Positions 8,415-16,524 of a stretch of 53,568 nt of DNA are shown in pieces. Location of the stretch: NCBI GenBank assembly GCA_009838765.1, contig VXQX01000064.1:15577-69144 (forward strand), read 5' to 3'. This stretch comes from Gemmatimonadales bacterium (GTDB lineage: Bacteria > Gemmatimonadota > Gemmatimonadetes > Palauibacterales > Palauibacteraceae). The position numbers were made by a program, and so were the translations under genes. The notes beneath the pieces are model-generated. The model was not told the DNA's origin and did not search any database. It worked only from the letters and a program-made list of their open reading frames with translations. Position 1 is the stretch's first letter. Each line of letters starts with the position of its first letter.

Positions 8415-8436
8415 TAATGATAACGTATTATCATTA
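8415..8436 (-). promoter_or_regulatory. perfect 9-4-9 Fur/Zur-type palindrome upstream of DUF169 gene
   Basis: TAATGATAA, spacer CGTA, TTATCATTA: both nine-base arms are exact reverse complements. This is the best of the three boxes in the window, and the only gene it can serve is the DUF169 gene at 8319, since the gene on its other side points towards it. Confidence 0.82.
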
Positions 8437-8438
8437 GT

Positions 8439-8510
8439 GAGCCAAGCGACCCCGGCGAGCCAAGCGACCCCGGCGAGCCAAGTGACCCCGGCGAGCCAAG
8501 CGGCCCCGGC
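8439..8510. repeat. four tandem copies of an 18-bp repeat
   Basis: The unit GAGCCAAGCGACCCCGGC is repeated at 8439, 8457, 8475 and 8493 with single-base changes, then a partial fifth copy. It lies between the MerR-type gene stop and the DUF169 box, directly abutting the latter. There are no spacers, so it is a minisatellite, not a CRISPR array. Confidence 0.9.
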
Positions 8511-8551
8511 GAGCCCGGGGGTCGCGCTCGGCCTCGGTGGCGCGCAGGGCT

Positions 8552-9343
8552 CTAGACGCCCTCGGCGACCCGGTTCCTCCAGCGGGCTTCGTTGGCGCGG
8601 ATCGCGTCCTGGACGAACGCGGCGAGCCCCTTCCCGCGCTTCTCGAAGTACGCCTCGAAGCGTGGATCGGCCGTGTACATTTCGGCGAGGTTCCGGTGCA
8701 TGCCGTGGCTGCACGGATAGAACCAGCGGTCGATGTGGCGCCGGTGCTCCTCGGCCAGCTCCATCGCCGCGCGGCCGGCGGCGTGGCCGCCCTCCGCCAT
8801 CAGCGCGGCCAGCCCCGCCACCACCGTCTCGCCCTCCTCGGTGATCCGCGCCCAGTCGTCCTTGCCGTACCCGCGCGTACGCCGCATCGACTCCGCGTAG
8901 GCTTCGCTCCCGCCCCAGCGCCGCTCGACCTCCTCCTCGTACTGCTCGTGATCGAACTCCTCCAACCCCTCGAACATCTCCGTCCGGTCCATCTCCGTCT
9001 CCTCATCCATCGCCCTCAGGGCGCGGTCGACCCCTTGGATGATGCTGTCGGTCCTCCGCTGCCGTTCCCTGAGCAACTCACGCTGCGCCTCGAGCGCGCT
9101 CCGCCGGTCGTACGCAGGGGCGTCGAGCAGTCGGCCGATCGCGTCGAGGCTGAAGCGCAGTTCGCGCAGCAGCCGTATCTGGCGCAGCCGCTCGAGGTCG
9201 TCGTAGGCGTAGAGCCGATAGCCGTTCTCCGCCCGCCCGGAAGGGACGAGCAGCCCGATCCGGTCGTAGTGATGCAGCGTGCGCACCGTGACGCCGGCCA
9301 GCCGCGCGACCTCCCCCACCGTATGAAGTTGCCCCGTTTCCAT
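8552..9343 (-). CDS. TipA-like MerR-family regulator with TipAS drug-binding domain
   Basis: A 263-residue transcription activator. Residues about 5-75 form a MerR winged helix (TVGEVARLAGVTVRTLHHYD, then GYRLYAYDDLERL). A long coiled-coil with ELLRERQRR follows, and the C-terminal part about 145-255 is a TipAS-type antibiotic-recognition domain, with HRRHIDRWFYPCSHGMHRNL and MYTADPRFEAYFE as its hallmarks. TipAS proteins bind thiopeptide and other drugs and then activate their own promoter. The ATG at 9343 fits a MerR-type promoter whose -10 would end about 8 bases upstream, giving an almost leaderless message. No obvious target gene is next to it, so it may only control itself or distant efflux genes. 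Confidence 0.87.
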   Translation of the reverse strand: METGQLHTVGEVARLAGVTVRTLHHYDRIGLLVPSGRAENGYRLYAYDDLERLRQIRLLRELRFSLDAIGRLLDAPAYDRRSALEAQRELLRERQRRTDSIIQGVDRALRAMDEETEMDRTEMFEGLEEFDHEQYEEEVERRWGGSEAYAESMRRTRGYGKDDWARITEEGETVVAGLAALMAEGGHAAGRAAMELAEEHRRHIDRWFYPCSHGMHRNLAEMYTADPRFEAYFEKRGKGLAAFVQDAIRANEARWRNRVAEGV

Positions 9344-9350
9344 GCGCCTC

Positions 9351-9381
9351 ACGGTAAACCCTCACGTAACGTCAGGGTCAA
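9351..9381 (-). promoter_or_regulatory. MerR-type promoter and operator of the TipA-like gene
   Basis: On the minus strand a -35-like TTGACC (9381-9376) is followed, at 19-base spacing, by TACCGT (9356-9351). Between them lies an imperfect 19-base dyad, CCCT-ACGT-T-ACGT-AGGG, at 9359-9377. A long spacer with a dyad inside it is the classic MerR activator arrangement. It predicts a start of transcription at or next to the ATG at 9343. Confidence 0.55.
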
Positions 9382-9464
9382 GGGGGGAGAGATCCGGTCG
9401 ACGCTGGGAAGGCGAAGGTGGCGTCGTGGCTGGCCGGGGCCCGATCCGGCCGTACTTTTGCAGC

Positions 9465-11462
9465 ATGATCTCCGATCCACGATTCGTCCGCACGGCGCCG
9501 CGCCTGGCGGCCGTTTTCGTCCTCGCCTCCGTACTCATTCTCACGACTGCGGCGTGCGCGCCGCCTGAACAGCCGCGCCACGGGCGCTCCTTGATCCAGG
9601 TGGGGCGGAATGTGCTGGTCAGTAGCGATCATGCGGCTGCGGCGCACTCGGAGTACTTCGCCCATGCCGATCCCTCGGACTCGACCCGCATGGCGGTGTG
9701 CTCGATGATCGTCGACCCGACGCGAAGCCGGCTGTCGACGGGCATCTATGTGTCCCATGACGCGGGTGCGACCTGGGGCATCGCGGTGAACGACACGGTC
9801 TCGCGGTGGGGCGAGACCTGGGACCCCGCCTGCGCCTTCGGGCCGGGAGGTGTGGTCTACTTCGCGTCGCTGCCGACCCGCGGGGACCCGAGGATCGCGT
9901 ACGAGTCAGGCGCCATCACCCGCTTCTTCCGCTCGACGGACGGTGGCCTCACGTGGGGCGAACCCGTGCTCGGACCATTCGTGGGCAACGCGGATCTCGT
10001 CGTCGACTGGACGGGCGGGCCGTATCACGGGCATGTCTACGCTGTGGGCGTGCGGGTCGAGGAGGAGGAGGGCGAGCTTCCGCGGCGGCATGTGTCGCTC
10101 GTGGTCTCGGCCGACTCCGGCCGAACCTACGCGGATCCCGTCGACATGTTCATCCCGAAGGACTGGTATCAGGGCCATGTCGGTGCACCGGTCGTGCACC
10201 CGGATGGGCGGGTCCTCGTTCCTGTCGAGGTCCAGCCCCCGTATCGGCCCACGCCCCCAGGTCCCCCGCGGACCCCCTGGTGGGAACCGGCCTGGTGGGT
10301 ACAAGCCCCCCGAGACACGGCCACGAAGAACTTTGCCTCCGTCGTGACGGTCACCGAAGGTGGGAGGGCCATCCGCCAACCTCACCACGTCGCAAAGACC
10401 ACGCCGTGTACGCCCGCTGGCGGTCCTCCGGAGATCGCGGTCGATCATTCCGACGGCCCATTCCGCGGGCGGGTCTACGTCGCGTTCACGGACCACACGT
10501 ACGGACGCTGTCAGATCATGCTGAGCTGGTCGGACGACGGTGAGGAATGGGCGAGCCCCCTTCCGGTCGACGACCCCCGCATTCCCCTCGATTCCGCAGG
10601 CCCGAACGCGTTCATGCCCGACATCGCAGTCAACCGCGACGGGGTCGTTGGGATCACCTGGCTCGACCGTCGTGAGGACCCCCTCAATCAGGAGTTCCGT
10701 CAGCGATTCACGGCCTCTCTGGACGGGGGCGAAAGCGTGCTGCCCAGCGTTCCGGTGAGCGAGGCCGCACACACCTACGCGCGAGGGGAGGGAGAACGGG
10801 AAGGGTATGCGGGCCTGGGCGCCGTCTCCAGACCCAGTGACGGCAGCAGCTGGATCGCGATCATCACGGGCGGAGCGCACCGCACCTACGAGGAGGTGGG
10901 AGACTACGTCGGAATAATGGTTGCGGCAGACGGTCGATTCCACCCCGTTTGGGTCGACAACCGGACCGGGGTCGCGCAGCTGTATACGGCGCCCGTGGAG
11001 GTCGCCGGAACGGCCAGGACCCGGGCGGAGTGGAACGCCGATCTGGGACGCAACGTTACCGATTCGGTCGCGGTTCTCGTCAACAAGAGCACGTTCGACG
11101 CCGCCTCCTGCAGCTTCGATGTGAGCGTGGACTTGCTCAACCGATGGAGCGAGCCTCTGGACCTCCCGCTGACGGTGAAGGTCGAGCAGATGTTCTCTCA
11201 GATAGGCGTGCCCCGGTCCGAAGGGCCGATCGATGGCCTCGGCAGGCCGGAGTGGATCGTGGGGGAGGGCGGGGTGCTCCCGAGAGACAGCTTCGTCACC
11301 TACGCGACCCGTATCGCTCTCGAGGAGTGCGCGACGCTCGAGGGCAAGGCCGCGGTGTACCGCCACGACATCGACGCGCGCATGACGGGTACGCCGGTCG
11401 CCAACTACGTCGGACAGAGGATCCTGGCCATGCGGGTGTCGATCTTCGAGCCGAAACGCTAG
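9465..11462 (+). CDS. secreted Asp-box (sialidase-like) propeller lipoprotein
   Basis: A 665-residue exported protein. The start at 9465 is chosen because it gives a clean lipoprotein signal: Arg-containing n-region, hydrophobic core and LTTAAC. The body carries several Asp-box motifs (SHDAGATWG, STDGGLTWG, SADSGRTYA, SWSDDGEEWA), which form turns in sialidase and sortilin-type beta-propellers. The C-terminal 130 residues look like an immunoglobulin-like domain. Asp boxes are structural and I do not see the arginine triad of true sialidases with confidence, so glycosidase activity is not claimed. Its TAG stop overlaps the stop of the convergent HEAT gene in the tetramer CTAG. Confidence 0.75.
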   Translation: MISDPRFVRTAPRLAAVFVLASVLILTTAACAPPEQPRHGRSLIQVGRNVLVSSDHAAAAHSEYFAHADPSDSTRMAVCSMIVDPTRSRLSTGIYVSHDAGATWGIAVNDTVSRWGETWDPACAFGPGGVVYFASLPTRGDPRIAYESGAITRFFRSTDGGLTWGEPVLGPFVGNADLVVDWTGGPYHGHVYAVGVRVEEEEGELPRRHVSLVVSADSGRTYADPVDMFIPKDWYQGHVGAPVVHPDGRVLVPVEVQPPYRPTPPGPPRTPWWEPAWWVQAPRDTATKNFASVVTVTEGGRAIRQPHHVAKTTPCTPAGGPPEIAVDHSDGPFRGRVYVAFTDHTYGRCQIMLSWSDDGEEWASPLPVDDPRIPLDSAGPNAFMPDIAVNRDGVVGITWLDRREDPLNQEFRQRFTASLDGGESVLPSVPVSEAAHTYARGEGEREGYAGLGAVSRPSDGSSWIAIITGGAHRTYEEVGDYVGIMVAADGRFHPVWVDNRTGVAQLYTAPVEVAGTARTRAEWNADLGRNVTDSVAVLVNKSTFDAASCSFDVSVDLLNRWSEPLDLPLTVKVEQMFSQIGVPRSEGPIDGLGRPEWIVGEGGVLPRDSFVTYATRIALEECATLEGKAAVYRHDIDARMTGTPVANYVGQRILAMRVSIFEPKR

Positions 11463-12775
11463 GGAGCTTTGGGGGGATCACCACCCCAGGGCGCCTGGGA
11501 GCTGCGGGGGAGGGTGCCGGGGTCGGGGCCGGGTGCCTGCGCGGATCGCGGGAGGGTGTCGACTTCGACGTCGGCCGCGGCGGCGGCGCGCGGAAGAGCG
11601 GCCCGTGCCTCGAGCTTCCCGATCGCCGCGGAGACCGCCTGACCCGTGGCGTCCCGCGCGCCGAGGCTCCTGCGCACCTCCCGCAGGCGGGGGAGCGCCT
11701 CCACGGCGTGAATCTTGGCGAGCGCGTTCGCGGCGTGCGCGCCCGAGGAGCCCTCGAGCGCGTGGCCGAGCGCCGCGATGATCCCCGCTCTGTATGGACC
11801 ATCGTACACCTTGAGACGCCCGAAATCGCCGCCGAGCGCCGCGCCCACGGTCACGACCAGCTCGCCTTCGCCCAGTTGGCGCAACGCCTCGGCGACCCCG
11901 TCGCGGAACCGCAGGCCGGCGGCCTTCCGCGCGTCGCCGAGCAGGGGGACGAGCGGTCCGACCGCGTCGGGGTGCCGGATTGCCGCGAGCGCTTCGACCG
12001 CCCGCAGCCGGAGCACGGCGTCGTCCTCCCAGAGGACATCCGCCAGGGCCGGAATCGCCGCGGCATCGCCGAGCCGCCCGAGTGCGGCGGCCGCGTCGCG
12101 TCGCGGGCCGTCTCCCTCCCAGAGGACGTACTTGTTGGTGATTCGGCCGCCGGGCGCGCTCACGCGACGGATGTGAAACGGGACATCGTCCGCGCGCGCC
12201 CTTCCCCCGTGACACAGCTCCCACAGGACCTCGGTGAACAGGTCGAACAGGTTTCGAAGCCGCGCGGGATCCTTGATCGCTCCGAGCGCCTGGAAGTGGA
12301 GTTCGTCCATCCCGTCCGGGTATCTGCCGAACCACCCGTCGCGCCCCTTCACGGAAAGCTGGATCCTGGGCTGAGCCTGGATGAGTCGACGGACCGTGGC
12401 GTTGCCGAAGAGCCGCCGCAGGCGGCGCGGCGCGTTGCCCTTGATCACGAAGTCCCGGTCGAACCCGGGATGGCCCACCTCGACGTCCTGCATGCCGAGC
12501 GCCTTCCCGAAGCCGCTGAAGACGCCCGCCCGGTAGATGTCGAACCGGAACCCCCCGGGATTGAAATAGGGCGCGCGGAGCCTCGTGAACGTCTGGTTCG
12601 TCTTCCCGTCGCCCGAGGTGAAGGTGTCGAGCGTGAGGGTCCAGTCGCCGCTTGGGGCCTGGACGGCGGAGTGGCCGAAGAGGCCTCCGTCGTGGAACTG
12701 CCCCTCCAGCTCTCTGGAAAGCTGACGCCAGATCTCCTTCCGGCTCGGCCCGAACAGGGCTTTGAGGAAGTTCAT
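11459..12775 (-). CDS. HEAT-repeat protein paired with an Hsp70-like gene
   Basis: A 438-residue soluble protein. The first 200 residues are a non-repeated domain with FNPGGFRFDIYRAG and a FDRDFVIKGN segment. From about 215 to 390 come alpha-helical HEAT repeats (DAAAALGRLGDAAAIPALAD, RLRAVEALAAIRHPDAVGPL, ANALAKIHAVEALPRLREVR), a protein-binding scaffold. The tail is Pro/Ala-rich with a repeated TLPRS-QAP element. It lies 7 bases after the Hsp70-like gene, so the two are very likely co-transcribed and may work together, with the HEAT domain as adaptor or client-binder. That partnership is inferred from linkage alone. Confidence 0.75.
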   Translation of the reverse strand: MNFLKALFGPSRKEIWRQLSRELEGQFHDGGLFGHSAVQAPSGDWTLTLDTFTSGDGKTNQTFTRLRAPYFNPGGFRFDIYRAGVFSGFGKALGMQDVEVGHPGFDRDFVIKGNAPRRLRRLFGNATVRRLIQAQPRIQLSVKGRDGWFGRYPDGMDELHFQALGAIKDPARLRNLFDLFTEVLWELCHGGRARADDVPFHIRRVSAPGGRITNKYVLWEGDGPRRDAAAALGRLGDAAAIPALADVLWEDDAVLRLRAVEALAAIRHPDAVGPLVPLLGDARKAAGLRFRDGVAEALRQLGEGELVVTVGAALGGDFGRLKVYDGPYRAGIIAALGHALEGSSGAHAANALAKIHAVEALPRLREVRRSLGARDATGQAVSAAIGKLEARAALPRAAAAADVEVDTLPRSAQAPGPDPGTLPRSSQAPWGGDPPKAP

Positions 12776-12782
12776 CGCAAGC

Positions 12783-14375
12783 TCATCGCAATCTCACCAC
12801 GGGGTGCTTGACTTTCAGGTCCGTCTTCCGGAGCAGGTCATGTACGGTTACACACAGCCAGCGGTTTTCATCCACCGAGTAGGTAACGCGCAGCCGGGGC
12901 GCCGTGCCCGTGCCGGGCGGGTCCAGCGGCAGGGCGGGGTCCGCCTCGTTGAGGCACAGACAGAACGCCCGTTCACCCGCGGTCCGGGGCACGAAGTAGC
13001 TGGAGCCGTTGCTGCGCTCGGCCCAGTCGATCGGGCGCCCCGCCACCCGCCCGACCTCGCAGACGAAGAGGTTGATGTGCCGCTGGCCATCGCGGCCGGG
13101 GGCGTAGTAGCGCGTCGCGAAGTTGTCGACGGTCGGGAAGCAGGTTCCGCCGGGGATGAGCAGCTCGTACTCGGCGTCGGCATCGTCGTCGGGCAGGACG
13201 CGGAGCGCGTAGTCGTGGTAGATGAAGTCCTCGACGTGCGCGCCACCCGCGAAGATGCACGCGCCGCGCGCGACGGCCGCGAAGGGGAGCCACTCCCGCA
13301 CCTTCTCCCGGCCCAGCACGTCGCCCACGACGTTCCGTACCTCCGGCAGGAGCGTCGACCCGCCCTCGAGGATCACGTCGTCGATGCCGTCGGCGAGAAC
13401 CCCGTGCCGCGTCCGCAGCTCGGCGAGGAGCGCGTCGAGCAGTTCGCGGATCCGCACGTACAGGCCGTTCGCGGCGAGAATGTCGTTCAGGACGGGATGG
13501 TCCAGCTTCCCGTAGGATTCGTTGCGGAAGGTGAAGTCGCCTTCGTTACCGGCGCTCGCGAGCAGCTTCACGCGCTCGGCCTCCCAACGGAGCGCGACCT
13601 CCCATTCGGGCCAGTCGTGCAGGGCCGAGGGGACGAAGCGCTCCAGGATCCAGCCGTCGACGTCGTCCCCGCCGAGTTCCACCGCCTGCTTCGCCAGCAC
13701 CTCCGCGCGCCCGGTCTCCACGGTTTGCGCGCCGTGAGTCCTCACGACCGCCGCTTCCATCGATCCACCCCCGAAATCGAAGGCGACGAGGGTCGTGGGA
13801 CGCCCGACATCCACGCCGTAGCCGAGCGCGGCCGCGACGGGCTCGTCGAGCGTGCGGAACGCGATCCCGGCCGGCTTCCGCCGGACGCGCGCCCACATGC
13901 GCGCCCACCATCCGCGGCGCTTCAGGCGCCGGATGATCGCCTGCAGCTCGGCGCGGTACGTCTCGTAGAAACCGCTCGGCGTGGCGATCGTGACGTCGGT
14001 GACCTCCTCGCCGAATCGCGTCTCGAGGGCGCCGATGACCTCTCGCAGGAAGAGCGCCGCGATGTCCTGGGCGGTGAAGGCTCTCCCGTCGGCCCGCGCC
14101 AGGGCCCGGCCGCTCTCCGTGCCGAGGTAGCGCTTGAAGCCGCGCGCGAAGCCGGTGGCCTGTCCGTCCCAGTTGTAGGTGACGGCCGCCTGCCCGATCA
14201 GGACTTCCTCGCCGTCCCCGTCCATGATGCACGCGCACGATGGGATGACCGGGGTCTGCGTGACGGGCTCGAGCTTCGCGAGGTCCGGCAGGTTGACGAT
14301 GTGCGGCCGCCCGGACCGGTCTTCGCAGATGGTGGTATTGGACGTGCCGAGATCAATGGCCCAATGAGTCGACAT
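12783..14375 (-). CDS. Hsp70-like ATPase lacking the C-terminal lid
   Basis: A 530-residue member of the Hsp70/actin ATPase superfamily. Phosphate-1 motif WAIDLGTSNTT is at the N-terminus, phosphate-2 FDFGGGSMEAAVV near residue 200, and the adenosine motif LEGGSTLLPEV near 355. The nucleotide-binding domain is followed by about 120 residues of beta-rich sequence resembling a substrate-binding beta domain, but the helical lid and EEVD-like tail of DnaK are absent (DnaK is about 640). A basic Trp/Arg-rich insert sits in the ATPase domain before the DEPVAAALGYG motif. No DnaJ or GrpE gene is nearby; the partner appears to be the HEAT gene downstream. An upstream in-frame ATG at 14384 is an alternative start. 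Confidence 0.82.
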   Translation of the reverse strand: MSTHWAIDLGTSNTTICEDRSGRPHIVNLPDLAKLEPVTQTPVIPSCACIMDGDGEEVLIGQAAVTYNWDGQATGFARGFKRYLGTESGRALARADGRAFTAQDIAALFLREVIGALETRFGEEVTDVTIATPSGFYETYRAELQAIIRRLKRRGWWARMWARVRRKPAGIAFRTLDEPVAAALGYGVDVGRPTTLVAFDFGGGSMEAAVVRTHGAQTVETGRAEVLAKQAVELGGDDVDGWILERFVPSALHDWPEWEVALRWEAERVKLLASAGNEGDFTFRNESYGKLDHPVLNDILAANGLYVRIRELLDALLAELRTRHGVLADGIDDVILEGGSTLLPEVRNVVGDVLGREKVREWLPFAAVARGACIFAGGAHVEDFIYHDYALRVLPDDDADAEYELLIPGGTCFPTVDNFATRYYAPGRDGQRHINLFVCEVGRVAGRPIDWAERSNGSSYFVPRTAGERAFCLCLNEADPALPLDPPGTGTAPRLRVTYSVDENRWLCVTVHDLLRKTDLKVKHPVVRLR

Positions 14376-14447
14376 GGGCAGCATCTTGCGCCGTTCGGGG
14401 GGTCGCGGGAAAGGAGGGAGGCTCCCGTCCGCGCCCGGGAGTCGGGG

Positions 14448-15101
14448 CTAGTTCACCCGGAAAGTCACCCATTGTGAGACCCAGACCGCGGTGGCCCGGT
14501 CGCGGTTCTTCGCCGGACTGAACCGCATCGCCGGAACGACCCTGCCTGCCGCCTCGTCGAGCAGCGGGTTACCGGAGGACGTCTTGACCTCGGATCTCTC
14601 GACCTGGCCCTCGTCCGACAGGTAGATCCACAGTTCGACGCGCCCTTCGATACCGGCGTCCATCAGCGCCCGCGGGTATTCACGTTCCAGCACCTGCAGT
14701 ACCTCTGCCAGGTTCAGCAGCACGGGAGGCGTGTCGTAGGGGATCAGGATCGGACTCTCGGACGGGTCGGTCGCCCGGGGACGCGGCGGCAGACCCCTCG
14801 GGACCCGGTCCGGGGTCGTCGGTACGATCGTGATGTCCGGGGAAATATCGACGGAGGCCATCCTCGGCCTTGCGGGACGCGCGATCGCTTCCGGCGGGGG
14901 CGGCATCCTCACCTCCGGCGGCAGCCGGATCGACTCGATCTCATTCCCGACGGACCGCAGGTCCGCCGCCTCGAACGGCTGCACGAGGACGAAGAGCCCG
15001 ACGTGGAGAAAGACGGCGACCAGCAAACCGATCCGCGTGAAGTTTGTACTGGCGCGCTTGAACCTGTCGTTCGCCGTGAGCCGAATGCCGGTGTCTTCCA
15101 T
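14448..15101 (-). CDS. TonB-family energy transducer
   Basis: A 217-residue inner-membrane-anchored periplasmic protein that would pass proton-motive force to outer-membrane receptors. A single N-terminal helix (IGLLVAVFLHVGLFVLV, about 23-39) contains a His in the membrane as in TonB. A proline-rich stretch (EVRMPPPPEAIARPARPR) spans the periplasm, and the C-terminal domain about 125-217 includes YPRALMDAGIEGRVELWIYL and the closing AMRFSPAKNRDRATAVWVSQ, typical of TonB C-terminal domains. The ATG at 15101 is supported by an excellent GGGAGGTGA ribosome site 6 bases upstream. No exbB or exbD lies in the window. It could serve either TonB receptor here. Confidence 0.87.
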   Translation of the reverse strand: MEDTGIRLTANDRFKRASTNFTRIGLLVAVFLHVGLFVLVQPFEAADLRSVGNEIESIRLPPEVRMPPPPEAIARPARPRMASVDISPDITIVPTTPDRVPRGLPPRPRATDPSESPILIPYDTPPVLLNLAEVLQVLEREYPRALMDAGIEGRVELWIYLSDEGQVERSEVKTSSGNPLLDEAAGRVVPAMRFSPAKNRDRATAVWVSQWVTFRVN

Positions 15102-15191
15102 CAGAATCACCTCCCGGTTCCCGGCGGCCCCTTCCGAGGCCTGCCGCTGTTCGCCCCTCCGGTTGTCCCACCACCCATCTCATTGACGAAC

Positions 15192-15220
15192 CTCCCCGCG
15201 GGAACGTCACGAACCGCTCC
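15192..15220 (+). repeat. degenerate copy of the dispersed palindromic repeat (copy A)
   Basis: CCCGCGGGAAC followed by a tail that aligns with copy B 66 bases on (CGAACCGCTCC against TGAGCGGCTCC). The left palindrome arm has two mismatches. Orientation, tail to the right, is the same as copy B. Located upstream of the TonB-like gene. Confidence 0.6.
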
Positions 15221-15257
15221 ACGCTGGGGCAGCTCCAGGAGAGCGCGTCGCCGTGCG

Positions 15258-15285
15258 CGTTCCCGCGGGAACGTGTCATGAGCGG
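15258..15285 (+). repeat. palindromic repeat, copy B (left inverted copy flanking the reductase)
   Basis: The 16-base perfect palindrome CGTTCCCGCGGGAACG at 15258-15273 is followed by tail TGTCATGAGCGG. Copy C at 16486-16513 is the reverse complement of the same 28 bases with two mismatches, so the two copies bracket the flavin reductase gene with tails facing inward. 21 bases (15257-15277) are identical to copy D at 48292-48312. Confidence 0.88.
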
Positions 15286-15312
15286 CTCCATGCGGCCGGG
15301 CGCGTCGGAAGC

Positions 15313-16473
15313 CTACCGGGAGCGGTGGAAGAAGACGGTCTCGGCCAGCCGCCTGAACACGTTCCAGCTCAGGAGTCCGGCCTGCAGCGCGCGCGCCACC
15401 GGAAGGTGATCGAACCCCCAGCGGGCGGCGCGCTTGAGGGTGTGGTTCGGATACGCGCGGCGCACGACGTCGCCGGGGTGGGCGGCGCCTCGATCAGAGC
15501 CGCTTCCGCCGAGGTGGTCCGCGATCGCGTCGGCGGCGAGCTTGCCGAACCGGTAGGCCTGGTGAATGCCGCCGGCGGTGAGCGGCGACACCATGCCGGC
15601 CGCGTCTCCGACGAGCAGGACCCGGTCCGCATGGAAGTTCCGCAGCCGGCCGCCGATCGGGATGACGCCGCCGCGCTTCTCCAGCACCCGTCTCCCGGAC
15701 AACCCGAACAGGCCGTCGATCTTCTCGCTGAACCGGCGCATGTCCGCTCGGCGGTCGCGGTGGAGCGCCAGCCCGACCTGCGTGGCCCGGACGCCGGGCA
15801 CCACCCACCCGATGTATCCCGGCGCGCACTCGGGATCGATGAAGCAGTGCAGGCAGTCGCCGTCGCCGCCGCTGGCCTCGTACTCCCACTCCACGCCCTT
15901 GAGGAGCCGGCGGTTGCGGTCGAGCGCGAAGCTCTCCGCCACCCTGGAGCGCGCCCCGTCGGCCCCGACGAGAAACCGGCAGGTCACGCCGGAAGCCGCG
16001 CCGGAGCCCGCGAGCGTCAGCGGCATCGAGCCCCGCGTCGCGCCCGGCGCCGCGGTTGGCGCCGCCGTCATCCCTGAGGTCGGCACCACGCCCTCGAACG
16101 GAGCGCCAAACCGGATCTCGGCCCCCGAGCGAAGCGTCTCATCGACGAGGTGGCGGAGAAGCCCCGCGGTGTCCGTGGCCATGAAGAAGTAGGAGTCCCG
16201 CTCCAGTTCGACGAAGCGGTGCCGCGGATCGTAGACCCGGACGCGCTGGATTCGGCGGACGAGCGACGCCGGGGCGGCCCACTCGTCCCACGCCTCCTTG
16301 ACGAGAATCCCGGTCGTGTGGATGCGCTCGCCCGGTTCCGACTGCCGCTCCAGGACGAGCACGGAGAGCCCGCGCTCCGCCGCCCGCCGCGCGCAGGCCA
16401 GCCCCGCGAACCCGGCCCCCACCACGGCGAGATCGTAGTCCGCCGACTCCGGCAACGCCCCGACGGCCGTCAA
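15313..16473 (-). CDS. geranylgeranyl-reductase-family FAD oxidoreductase
   Basis: A 386-residue flavoprotein of the NAD(P)/FAD-dependent geranylgeranyl reductase group, which usually saturates isoprenoid chains or oxidises related lipids. The N-terminal Rossmann motif AVVGAGFAGLACARRAAERG binds FAD; ADGARSRV in the middle and VLLVGDAAGMVSPLTAGGIH near residue 310 are the DG and GD motifs of the group. Length is normal. It may be membrane-associated through its hydrophobic C-terminal region. The gene is bracketed by inverted copies of a palindromic repeat, 28 bases downstream and 13 bases upstream of the reading frame, which is unusual. Substrate is not predictable; a hydroxylase-type flavin monooxygenase is an alternative. 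Confidence 0.8.
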   Translation of the reverse strand: MTAVGALPESADYDLAVVGAGFAGLACARRAAERGLSVLVLERQSEPGERIHTTGILVKEAWDEWAAPASLVRRIQRVRVYDPRHRFVELERDSYFFMATDTAGLLRHLVDETLRSGAEIRFGAPFEGVVPTSGMTAAPTAAPGATRGSMPLTLAGSGAASGVTCRFLVGADGARSRVAESFALDRNRRLLKGVEWEYEASGGDGDCLHCFIDPECAPGYIGWVVPGVRATQVGLALHRDRRADMRRFSEKIDGLFGLSGRRVLEKRGGVIPIGGRLRNFHADRVLLVGDAAGMVSPLTAGGIHQAYRFGKLAADAIADHLGGSGSDRGAAHPGDVVRRAYPNHTLKRAARWGFDHLPVARALQAGLLSWNVFRRLAETVFFHRSR

Positions 16474-16485
16474 CGCCCCGCTCGT

Positions 16486-16513
16486 CCGCTCACGAGACGT
16501 TCCCGCGGGAACG
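16486..16513 (-). repeat. palindromic repeat, copy C (right inverted copy flanking the reductase)
   Basis: Same 16-base palindrome CGTTCCCGCGGGAACG (16498-16513) with its tail running leftward; reverse complement of copy B with 26 of 28 matches. It lies in the 51-base gap between the rhodanese stop and the reductase ATG, so it could also be an operator for the reductase. Confidence 0.88.
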
Positions 16514-16524
16514 CCGCGACGGGC

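Noticed and set aside
8439-8510. Regular 18-bp repeat considered as a CRISPR array
   Set aside because: The copies abut each other with no spacers, and there are no cas genes; it is a tandem repeat.
11459-11462. CTAG shared stop of two convergent genes considered as a mutation hotspot
   Set aside because: Overlapping TAG stops are a simple outcome of compact convergent genes because CTAG is palindromic.
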